Assembly (NCBI GenBank): GCA_039105265.1
Contig: JAPFFF010000010.1
Location: 5,704,001 to 5,768,000 of the forward strand
Reading direction: 5' to 3'
DNA length: 64,000 bases
From: Tritrichomonas musculus
Taxonomy: Eukaryota > Parabasalia > Tritrichomonadida > Tritrichomonadidae
The translations under genes and the position numbers were made by a program. The stretch's first letter is position 1. The number at the start of each line of letters is the position of its first letter. Positions 1 through 8,391 of the stretch are shown in pieces. The notes below the pieces were generated by a model that made no database searches, was not told the DNA's origin, and saw nothing but the letters and a program-made list of their open reading frames with translations.

Positions 1-1596
1 TTAGTAATTGATCAAAAACATGCTGAACAAGCTCAACTAGTTTTGTCTGCTTTAAGTTCAAGTCCTCAATCAAAACATCAAACGGCTCGCAGTCAAATCA
101 TTGAACAAAACATTCATTCTGATGATACTGAATTGAGTGCAAACGATACAAATTCTATCATGAATCCAAACAACATGACTAAAGATAACTTTATTTACGA
201 TTTTACTATTAATGACATTGGAAACTTATCAAGGCATGTTCAATCATTATTAATACGTGTAGGAAACCTCGAGAACCGTTCACCTACTCGATACATAACC
301 CCAAATGATGAACAATTAATTGGCGATGATGGTAACAAAAGCGCTAAATCTTATTCTTCTAGATCAATCATTACAAATCCGAATTCAAATAATATTTCTC
401 CTTCAGAGTCTAAATCACAAACAGAATCATTACAGGAATTACCAAAAGCTCAAAAGCACGTCAGATTTGCTTCTACATCTGTTCAAACATTTGAAGATAC
501 AGAATGCCAAGTTGTTTTTACATCAGATACCGCAACATCGCCATCAACAAAAAGTCCAGTACAAGCTGAAACAGAAACTCAAACTCAAATTGACAGCAAT
601 CAAAGTGAAGATGATTATCAATCGATTTTAAACGTCAATTCTAATAGTAATGAAAATAATTTAGATTCATCAAAAATTGAATCAGAGCCGGAATCTAATG
701 AAAACAGGCCAAAGAAAGTTGAACTAAGAATATCAACTCCTGTGAATGAAGATGTAGCTGCCACTAGAACTCCAAATGCACAAACTCCAAGTAGTGATCG
801 CGACAAATCAAATTCAAATGCCCACGTTTTCAATGAGCATTACATTGAGCTTATAAACAGCATTAGCGATTCGTTGAATGATAACATTCAAAGAGTTTCT
901 ACGCTAACAGAAACAATGAAGTATATCGATAATAAAGTTGATAACTTTATTTCTTCTATAAATCAATTAAAATTTGATGTTGATAATCTAATTCAAAATA
1001 AATCAACTTTCAATGAGGAAGAATTCACAACAAATATAATAAAACAGATTCGATTTGAAGTTGATCAACGATTAATGGGTTTAACACCTCAAGTCGTCCA
1101 AGATTTAAATAATTTTGCGCCAATAGGAGTTGTAAAGATGATTGCTCAAAACTTCCAGGTTTCAGTTGATGGAATTGAAAAACAAATAGGACAGATTAAA
1201 GACTTCCTTAATAGTCTTGTAACAAGAAATGATTTAGACGCAATGATGGAAAAGATTAACACTAACAACCAAGTAGTAAGTGCAACTGGTGACACAGCTG
1301 GCGGAACATTTAAGATGCGATGTTTATTATGCGGAAGAGAAGCATCAGGCGTTACTGGAATGATTACAGAGAGTGAAGTTGCAAAATTGCTTGGAACACC
1401 TCCCAACGGTTTTTCTCTTGGCAAGAAAAATTTGGCAAGGAATAGTTTTGATAGTAATAATGCGAATAAATTGGTTCTGAGTTATGGAAAAGATGCCTTT
1501 AGACAAAAGAATAAGCAAAAAATAAAAATTGCAACGTTACCACCAATGGAAGAGCAACCACAGAATCCTCTAGCCAAAACAACCAATGCTGTGTGA
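1..1596 (+). CDS. Coiled-coil protein, 5' end outside the window
   Basis: The frame is open from the first base of the window, so the true start lies upstream; 531 residues are visible, ending in TGA. The first two thirds are Ser/Asn/Thr/Gln/Glu-rich and probably disordered. Residues about 280-420 look helical, with heptad-like spacing. A short block near residue 445 has two cysteines (RCLLCGRE), followed by a basic tail ending near PPMEEQPQNP. A helical region followed by a Cys-x-x-Cys block recalls the DUF4795 domain of QRICH2-type flagellar proteins, but I cannot confirm this by eye. The function is unknown; a cytoskeletal or flagellar role is only inference. The next coding-like feature is a decayed relic on the other strand. 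Confidence 0.75.
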   Translation, partial: LVIDQKHAEQAQLVLSALSSSPQSKHQTARSQIIEQNIHSDDTELSANDTNSIMNPNNMTKDNFIYDFTINDIGNLSRHVQSLLIRVGNLENRSPTRYITPNDEQLIGDDGNKSAKSYSSRSIITNPNSNNISPSESKSQTESLQELPKAQKHVRFASTSVQTFEDTECQVVFTSDTATSPSTKSPVQAETETQTQIDSNQSEDDYQSILNVNSNSNENNLDSSKIESEPESNENRPKKVELRISTPVNEDVAATRTPNAQTPSSDRDKSNSNAHVFNEHYIELINSISDSLNDNIQRVSTLTETMKYIDNKVDNFISSINQLKFDVDNLIQNKSTFNEEEFTTNIIKQIRFEVDQRLMGLTPQVVQDLNNFAPIGVVKMIAQNFQVSVDGIEKQIGQIKDFLNSLVTRNDLDAMMEKINTNNQVVSATGDTAGGTFKMRCLLCGREASGVTGMITESEVAKLLGTPPNGFSLGKKNLARNSFDSNNANKLVLSYGKDAFRQKNKQKIKIATLPPMEEQPQNPLAKTTNAV

Positions 1597-1783
1597 TTTA
1601 TTATTACTATTTGTTTATTTACTTTATTTTATTTGTATTTAATAAATTTTTTTTTAATAGTATTTTTTTATTTTTATGGGTATGTTGAATTTCGTAAAAT
1701 GCTATAAGAGAAAATAAATAAAATGTTGTGAATATGTTTTTAAATAAAATTTTAAGATAAACTCCATGTTTTTTGATTATTGA
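1597..1783. other. AT-rich 3' flank
   Basis: This is the AT-rich tail between the coiled-coil gene and the Gln-rich relic that ends on the other strand. It has several AATAAA-like strings and no gene that I can see. Confidence 0.5.
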
Positions 1784-1996
1784 TTATTGATTTGGCTGCT
1801 GTGGAATATATTGCTGTTGAGATCCAGCAGGATATTGAGCATTTGATTGTTGTTGCTGTTGGTAATATTGCTGCTGAGCATCAGCAGGATATTGCCCTCC
1901 TTGTTGCTGCGAGTAGTACTCATTTGTGACGATTCTTAGCAGTGTAAGCTTCCTTAATAATACCGCCACTTGATAATAATTTGCATTTTCATGCAT
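1784..1996 (-). pseudogene. Gln/Tyr/Pro-rich C-terminal relic
   Basis: A 70-codon open frame whose last 45 residues are Gln-rich with YPA, GSQQQY and YYQQQ motifs. The first 25 residues show no such pattern and may be spurious. The tail (QYPAGSQQQYIPQQPNQ) closely matches the tail of the relic at 4257-4634 on the same strand (QYPSGSQQQYYQQQPGS). The two are therefore probably remnants of related or duplicated genes, one on each side of the CHD relic. No domain is recognisable. It could instead be a short expressed low-complexity protein. Confidence 0.4.
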
Positions 1997-2452
1997 AATA
2001 TATCGAATTTCCTTTGTTTTTGATGAAAAATACTTTCATTACTTTCTCATTAAAATCATTATAGTAGTGTCTATAAGTCGGAGGTTAAATAGTTTCCTAC
2101 GTTCTTCTATTCTATACAATCAGCGTATATCATTACAAAAGCTTTTTTTAAACTTTTATACTGAAATAAGAATTCTTAAAATTTTTAATTAAATAAACAT
2201 TTATCATAAAAAAAAGATATAAGCAGTTAATCATTTTTGATTTTTATTCTGTAGTTGTTTTTGATCATCATCAAAATCCATGATGTTTGCCATTGGATAT
2301 GAGGATGTTAAGAAAAATTTTAAAGATAACAAAAGTTTAAATCAAAAATTATGTAAGCATACTTGGTAAATGATTTATAAACATTTCAAAAATGCTTTTA
2401 TGGCAGTTATCAATCTGGAAAATTATAATAAAATATCGAAAATAGAATTGGC

Positions 2453-4250
2453 GTGATAATGCATTTTCCGCATCAATTCACAATAACAAAAAAAATTGCA
2501 CATCAGATCACAGAGACAATTTTTTTTTGGAATGAGTTTTTGCATAATATTCAATTTTTTGCTATTTTTATTTGCCATGTTATTCTTCGTTGGTTACTTG
2601 AAGCAAGTGATGAATCATTTTCAATGATCCAAGCTATTTATGAACGTGGTAAAGATCCAGAAACTCAAAATTTTGAAGATAACTTTTTCGAAGAACACAA
2701 AGAAGATTTTGCTCCAAATGTTGCAAATGGAGCTTCTTGGAAGCTTGAACGACTTGAAAGAATGTATTTTATATCAGGATATGTATCTACATGTCCAGAT
2801 CCTCCCGAAGGTCTCATTGTTCCAACCACAACAGCCGCCAAACCGGCTGAATGGTGGACAGAGGATGATGACAAAAAGCTTCTTTTTGGAACTTACACAA
2901 ATGGTTATCTTCAATATGCTAATATTCAATTTTCAAATCAAAATCCACCCGAGCCAATCAATCAAAAAGCTTTAACAACTCGTGTTAAATCGCTCGTTCT
3001 TGCATTAAAGTCAACATTTACAAAATACCAACAAAAAGTTGGGACAGATGTTAAGTTTTGCTTCAAAACAATCAAAGATGCTGTTGAATCTTGGTCAAAA
3101 AGAGAACATAGAGCATTTGTCAGGAATTTAGGTCTTTTTGGATATCCTGATTGCACCACATTTAAAAAAGTTACATAGGAATTGATGCAAAAAACACCTG
3201 AAAATATCGAGAATTATTATCAAAAATTGATGGCAATATGTCGCCAAATCAAAGATGATCAAGACATTGACCAAGTTTGCTTGGCAGAAAAACTTCCTGG
3301 TGGAACTGCACAAAAAATTTTGACGAGAGTTGCAATGTTCGCTCAAGTTAGAGAAGCTGCCAAACAAGAATATTATAACGATGAAGATACAAAACTTCTT
3401 CATTATTTGGCAGAAACCGGCTTCCTCAAATTAAATGATCCACTATCATTAATAACTGATCGATATGGCACAGAAGGTCTCGAAGGAAAACTTGTTAAAA
3501 CTATTAAAGAACTTCTCAACAAACGGAAAAAAACAAATTCAACTGTTCAGACATTTAATGTTCCATATATTAAATCTAATCCAGATGGAACACCAATCTA
3601 TCCAATCAATATCAACGCAAATTTAAGAATATTGGCAATAGGTTATATTGTTTCTGATAGAAACAACTTTCATAACGAACGATACATATATGCAGCAGAA
3701 TATTGCGCTGAAAGATTTTCGCAATCAGTCAAAGATCCAAATAAAAAGACTTGGTATAAAGCAAGAATCATTGATGATGGCGGCCCTGATCCAATCTTTC
3801 GGGTAGAAATGTCAGACGATCCTTCTATATTTTTCGAAGGGCCAACTCCTTCTTCTCCATGCTTCCAACTCAACAAAAAAATCGATGAAGCAAAAAAGAA
3901 AGAAGATCCACAAACAAGTAAAAGCTGTTCTGTTTCAGGACCCGACTTTTTCGGCCTCTGCACTAATGTTGTTCAATATTTGATGCAGAATTTAGAAGGA
4001 AATGATAAATTACTTAAATATGTTAAGAAGAACTTTGTTATGCATAACAATGGTAAGAAAGATGATAGTGATGAAGAAAATGAACCTCCAAAGCCTTCAA
4101 AGTCAAGGCCAAAGACCGAATTGAAGGTAAATTTCAGACGATTGATGGACTGAGCTGACGGAAAGATTGGTTTAGAAGAGTTTCCACTTCCTGAAGCTAC
4201 AGTTAAAGAAGAATCAACTAGAAGTATAGCGATTGCTGCCGTGTGCTTAA
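2453..4250 (+). pseudogene. CHD-type chromatin remodeller, C-terminal fragment with in-frame stops
   Basis: One reading frame runs from about 2580 to 4250 and is interrupted by TAG at 3176-3178 and TGA at 4151-4153, with coding-like sequence after both. Around 2855-2960 a block beginning EWWTEDDDKKLLFGTYTNGY resembles the acidic Trp and hydrophobic pattern of the region behind the helicase in CHD proteins. At about 3085-3240 the sequence WSKREHRAFVRNLGLFGYPD, then ENYYQKLMAIC after the stop, matches the SANT/SLIDE-like part of CHD1/CHD6-9 remodellers. The chromodomains and the SNF2 ATPase are absent, and sequence before about 2580 does not look coding. CHD proteins slide nucleosomes using ATP; this fragment cannot. 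It is most likely a 5'-truncated decaying copy of an intact gene elsewhere. Two separate small genes are possible but less likely, because the homology crosses the TAG. Confidence 0.6.
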
Positions 4251-4256
4251 TTGAGT

Positions 4257-4634
4257 TTAAGAACCAGGCTGTTGTTGATAATATTGTTGCTGAGATCCTG
4301 ATGGATATTGAGATCCAGATTGCTGCTGATAATATTGCTGCTGTGAATTTGTTGAACTTTGTGATCATGCCTGATGTTGGCAGTATTGTTGTTGCGAATT
4401 TGCAGAATTTTGTAAACCTGATTGCTGCTGGGATCCTGATTGCTGTTGTTGCTGCTGGTAATATTGTTGTTGTGAACCAGATTGATATTGGGCTGATGGT
4501 CCTTCAAGAGCTTCATGTGGAGGTGGTGGAGGATGTCAGCCAAATGGTGGAGGTGGTCCTCCATGTTAACCTCCAGGTGGTGGAGGAGGAGGCATACCAT
4601 ATGGCCATGGTGGTGGTCCTGGTCTTGGTTGCAT
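4257..4634 (-). pseudogene. Pro/Gln-rich protein relic with three in-frame stops
   Basis: From an ATG at 4634 the frame reads MQPRPGPPPWPYGMPPPPPP, then a Pro/Gly/His segment and a long Gln/Tyr/Ser/Gly tail (QSGSQQQYYQQQ-type repeats), ending TAA at 4257-4259. Three in-frame stops interrupt it, two in the proline-rich part and one in the Gln-rich part. The amino-acid pattern persists across all three, which is why I call it a decayed gene. Pro-rich followed by Gln-rich tails occur in RNA-binding and splicing proteins, but no domain remains to name it. Its C-terminus matches the relic at 1784-1996. It ends next to the 3' end of the CHD relic on the opposite strand. Confidence 0.5.
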
Positions 4635-5102
4635 TTTTTAAATAATAAAAAAATGAAGTGATAATCCTTTTATTTATTTAATTGAAAGTCAATTCAAAAT
4701 TTGAAAATGAAAAATGAATGAAATAATGAATGTTATCAATTTTTTTCAATTTATATATTCAATTCTTCTAATTAATTACATTCATTTTTTTCATAAATTT
4801 TGTAATTTATACAACGATTTTTAAAAATATTTAATCTGAAAGTAGAAAACAAAAACATTTATATACTAAACAATTGCTTTAATTTTTTATTAATTACAAA
4901 TTCAATTTCAATTTCAAATTAAACCTTTCGTATCAGCATCCACGAATAATATATAAATAATTAAGTTTATTTATGGACTTAAAGCATATCTTTTTTTATA
5001 TAGAATTTTCTAAAAATCGGATAGAAATATTTTAAGTTTTGGTAAATAAACTTTGAAAAAAAATATGAAGATAAATTTAATGTCTTCTCAAATTAATTTA
5101 AG
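4635..5102. other. Gene-free AT-rich spacer
   Basis: About 470 bp of very AT-rich sequence between the Pro/Gln-rich relic and the Rab gene. I see no open frame, RNA gene or repeat. It presumably holds the Rab promoter; a TCA trinucleotide lies about 15 nt before the ATG, but it is not a full initiator match. Confidence 0.5.
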
Positions 5103-5738
5103 ATGAATCTTGATGAGCAAGGCGGAGTCATCAAAAAAGTTTTAAAAATCTTTGTTGGTGAAGTTGGGAGTGGAAAAACTTCTTTTATACGCCAATTTGT
5201 AAGTGGAGTTTTTTCAGAATATTATAAGTCTACAATTGGAGTCGACTTTGCACATAAAATAATTAATTGGGATGATAATACAATAATAGATTTGCAGTTG
5301 TGGGATGTTTCTGGTGAAGGAAGATTCTCTACTCAAACTCGAATATTTTATCAAGATTCAGTTGCTGCACTTATATTTTTTGATATACACAATCTTCCAT
5401 CATTAAATTCCGTAGGATTATGGAAAAAAGAAATTAATGAATCTGTTACAACAAAATCAAAGGAAATGCTGCCATGCTTATTAATTGGAAATAAATGTGA
5501 CCTAGTAAAATCATTCGAATGGGGGAAGACAAAAGAAGAAATGGACGAAATATGTAAAGAAAATCATTATGTCGGATTTTTTGAAACAAGTGCTCGAAAT
5601 AGGGTAAATATTGATGAGTCAATTGATTTCATTATTAAGTATATTATCAATCATAATATTGAGCCAGATATAATAGATGATTCCAATACTGTTTCTCTAT
5701 CAAATGAACAACATGAAAAAAAATCATCATGCTGTTGA
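5103..5738 (+). CDS. Rab32-like small GTPase
   Basis: A 211-residue Rab GTPase of normal length. The P-loop is GEVGSGKT (residues 19-26). STIGVDFAHKIINWD spans switch I and the following strand, followed by LQLWDVSGEGRF (switch II), NKCD and ETSAR for guanine recognition, and a C-terminal CC (210-211) for geranylgeranylation. The strings IGVDFA-K-NWD and LQLWD with a TR-x-x-Y after switch II are typical of Rab32/38, which act in trafficking to lysosome-related organelles and at mitochondria or ER contacts. Oddly, the residue at the catalytic Gln position is Glu72 (GEGRF instead of GQERF), which in known Rabs would lower intrinsic and GAP-stimulated hydrolysis. The subfamily is assigned by motif only. 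Confidence 0.9.
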   Translation: MNLDEQGGVIKKVLKIFVGEVGSGKTSFIRQFVSGVFSEYYKSTIGVDFAHKIINWDDNTIIDLQLWDVSGEGRFSTQTRIFYQDSVAALIFFDIHNLPSLNSVGLWKKEINESVTTKSKEMLPCLLIGNKCDLVKSFEWGKTKEEMDEICKENHYVGFFETSARNRVNIDESIDFIIKYIINHNIEPDIIDDSNTVSLSNEQHEKKSSCC

Positions 5739-6096
5739 TCTTACATGAATTATTACGATATATTCGAATTTCTAGAATTTTATTAATTTTCTTAACACAG
5801 ACTAATTTATGTTTTGCTTAGTTACTAACTAAAATGTATGACAATTTCAATATAATGTATAACCAAGCTTTTTTTATAAATTTGACCTTTTTTCATGATT
5901 TGAGAAGGTATATTTCAAAACCCGTTATTTTTTTGAACGTTTGAAGAATTTTTATTTCATTTTGGATAATCTTTTTTTACTGGATAATTTTTTTTTTTTT
6001 TTATAAAAAAATCATATGACTTTATATGTTTTTCATACACTCATTGAATTTTTTTTTTTTCATAAAAGAAGTTTAAAATTTTATTTTGATCCAAAA

Positions 6097-7110
6097 ATGT
6101 CTAACAAAGAAATCAAATTTGAGCCTTTTCTTGATGATGAATGTATCACATTTCATAATGTTTTTATTTTCATGGATCCAGGATTAAATACCAGCGAAAT
6201 CAAGCCAGTAATGTTATCAATACCAAAATCAATGCGATCAAAATCAAAACTATCACCAAAATCACCAACAAGTTTAGAAAGTGTTATTGATAAAGGACGA
6301 TTATTAACAACGTCGACTCTAAAAACCCAAGTAAAAACTGAAAATATAGAAAACACAGTTCCAGATCATGACCCAAATAAAGATAACCAGCCTGAAGCGC
6401 AACATATAATTCTTGATCCAATTATTCAAAAGTTTGTTGAAGCAGATCCACTATTTTGGATGAATCCAATTCCTGCCAAAAGAGTTGGTTGCTTCCACGT
6501 TTTAATTGAACAAATGAAAAATAATCTTTCATTCCAACTTTTCTTTGATAAAAGACAGCCTAGTATAATGACAGCGACATTAGATCAGAATTTAGTAGCA
6601 AATTCATTGAATTTAACGGTAAGAGATGCAGAAAGCTATACAGTTAATTCTTCGTATGATTCTACAACTGATACTTTTTACGCATCACTTTCCGAAGATG
6701 GAAAGAATCCAACAGAAATCTGCGCTGCCAACTTTTTAAAGCCGCATATATTTGATTTTTATATTCCAGCTTTAAAGAAAAATAAAACAACTGGCACTAG
6801 TTTCATGTTTCCAATTCCATTTGATCCATCTACATCGACTCTCTATGCAAAATATAAAGAAAAATCTCAAGAATCGATCAAATTACAGTCAAGGTTAATT
6901 GATGATCAATCCGAAGATACGTCATTTGGTGGAAGATTTATAAATAAGCTTCCATGTAATTTTATTTTATACCACCAATCAAACCGCTCAAAAGATATAA
7001 TTTCATTCGGGCAAGCAGATGAATCTGGGTATTATCTCCTTAATATTAGTTATCCTATGAATACCATTCAAGGATTTATTGCTGCAATTGCCGCACATTT
7101 ATCATATTAA
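6097..7110 (+). CDS. Tubby-like protein (C-terminal Tub domain)
   Basis: A protein of 337 residues from the ATG at 6097 (MSNKEIKFEPF). An in-frame ATG at 6016 would add 27 Phe-rich residues read through T-runs, which look like leader sequence. Residues about 115-335 follow the Tub fold pattern: a segment like CFHVLIEQ...SFQLFFDKRQP, then a phosphoinositide-domain-like middle, and a C-terminal block NFILYHQSN...ISFGQAD...YLLNISYPMNTIQGFIAAI. This parallels the Tubby signature FQL...LQFGRV...F.MD..YPL..QAFAIAL. Tubby proteins bind membrane phosphoinositides and deliver cargo, often to cilia. The first 110 residues are low complexity. The match is diverged but ordered along the whole domain. Confidence 0.65.
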   Translation: MSNKEIKFEPFLDDECITFHNVFIFMDPGLNTSEIKPVMLSIPKSMRSKSKLSPKSPTSLESVIDKGRLLTTSTLKTQVKTENIENTVPDHDPNKDNQPEAQHIILDPIIQKFVEADPLFWMNPIPAKRVGCFHVLIEQMKNNLSFQLFFDKRQPSIMTATLDQNLVANSLNLTVRDAESYTVNSSYDSTTDTFYASLSEDGKNPTEICAANFLKPHIFDFYIPALKKNKTTGTSFMFPIPFDPSTSTLYAKYKEKSQESIKLQSRLIDDQSEDTSFGGRFINKLPCNFILYHQSNRSKDIISFGQADESGYYLLNISYPMNTIQGFIAAIAAHLSY

Positions 7111-7548
7111 TGTTTATTTAAAATATTTGTTACTTTTTATTTTTTAAAAATGCAGTCATTCAAAATTTTAAAATACTATACCATACTTGGGCAAATTTTG
7201 CTAAACAACTTTTTATATCATGGCAAAGTAATGAAGAGGATGAGCAAAATAATTTTTTAAATCAGTTCAAAAATTATAATATAAATTCTTATATATGTAT
7301 ATATGGTAAATTAAATCACAAAGTTTCAAGATGTTAGGCGCATTCCAAAAAATAAAAAAAAATTCTGATGCTATATGGCCAGAAAAACAATTATCATTGT
7401 TAATTTGTTCTCAGTTTGGAATTGGCCAGCGTTTTATTTTTCATATTTTAATATTATTTTATTTAAATATTATTATTTTTATTTGATTCCTCAAAACTAG
7501 ATTTTCTTTTATCTTTGAGAAGAATTTCGTAAATCATTTCTCAAGAAA

Positions 7549-7700
7549 TATCCCTTTCGGCCGTATGCCGTAATTGAAGATTTTTTTTTGTAAAGTATTC
7601 AAAAAGTTGCACTTTTGCCGTGTGCCGTAGAAGTTTTGTAAAATAAACTATTCAATGAACGACCAAATAGCCGTATTTTACAAAACCGCCGAAGGGCTAC
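7549..7700. mobile_element. Short MITE of the CCCTTCGG family with near-perfect 8-bp flanks
   Basis: The ends are inverted: left TATCCCTTTCGGCCG, right (reverse complement) GTAGCCCTTCGGCGG. The sequence TCAAGAAA before it and TCATGAAA after it look like an 8-bp target duplication with one change. Inside, GCCGTA is repeated near both ends. The right end (GCCCTTCGGCGGTTTTGTAAAA) is close to the left end of the copy at 24399-24782. An 8-bp duplication and subterminal repeats are typical of hAT elements; it has no coding capacity. Confidence 0.6.
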
Positions 7701-7875
7701 TCATGAAATTTTTATTTATAATTTTTTTCATTTAAAAATTATTAATAATAGTATTAGAAGTAAAAATAATTTTTAAAATTGTTTTTATATAATAAATATG
7801 TTATAATTTTCATTATAACTTATTTTTATATCGAGATAAATATATTTTAATGATAAAAAAGAACTTCATATTTAA

Positions 7876-8115
7876 GGTACAAATCCAGTACGTTATTTTT
7901 TGAATAGGAGAACATTTATTATTTGAATAGTTGCATGTCTCTGAAAAAGTTTAAATTGACTAGGTTTGTTTTTGACACTTATTTTACAATTTAAATAGGC
8001 ATAATGACATGTTATATGAAATGAATGAAAATAATCGTTTTTTATTTAACATGTCATCTTATTCTTTGAGAATGTCAAAAAAAATTGCGGTTACTAAACG
8101 TACTGGATTTGTACC
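7876..8115 (+). mobile_element. TTAA-flanked MITE, family 1, copy A
   Basis: A 240-bp element between two TTAA (7872-7875 and 8116-8119). Perfect 19-bp inverted ends GGTACAAATCCAGTACGTT. Beyond the 19 bp the two ends differ: one continues GTTATTTTTTGAATAGG, the other GTTTAGTAACCGCAATTTTT. It has no coding capacity. Five other family members lie in the window (32295, 32528, 52542, 52877, 53109). It is nearly identical to the copy at 52542-52781, which is in opposite orientation. Confidence 0.85.
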
Positions 8116-8391
8116 TTAATCAAGTTAAACATAAGATATACGGATAAAATAAAATAAAAGAAGTTTTCATACTTATTCTTCCAATAACAAGAAATATTTT
8201 TTTTTTTTTTAATATACTGTTAAAATTGGTATTTTTTTAAATAAAAAATACGTTATTTTTGACTCCCCCCCCTCCAACCTCTTGAAGAGTAAAAATACGA
8301 TAAAAATTTTTCTATTATTAAAAAAACTTTTTAAAAGGTAATTCAAAATCAAAAAACATTTAATTGTTATTTGGTCTGTGAATTAATTAAA

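Larger units (their letters stand above)
7111..8391. other. Intergenic region with two MITEs
   Basis: The 1.28-kb spacer between the Tubby-like gene and XRN1 holds two short transposon copies (7549-7700 and 7876-8115). The rest is AT-rich sequence with one run of eight or more C near 8266 and several T-runs. No gene is seen. Confidence 0.6.

Noticed and set aside
3176-3178. Reading TAG as a sense codon in the CHD-like frame
   Set aside because: Every other gene here ends at normal stops and a second stop occurs downstream; decay is simpler than an altered code.
5820-5832. ACTAAC string after the Rab gene as an intron end
   Set aside because: No AG follows at a suitable distance with a coding frame after it, and no donor is needed by the Rab frame.
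6016-6096. 27-residue N-terminal extension of the Tubby-like protein
   Set aside because: It is read through T-runs, is Phe-rich, and the ATG at 6097 begins a sequence of normal composition.
7872-8119. Assignment of the TTAA elements to piggyBac
   Set aside because: The TTAA target fits, but the termini start GG rather than CC and no transposase is present, so the superfamily is left open.
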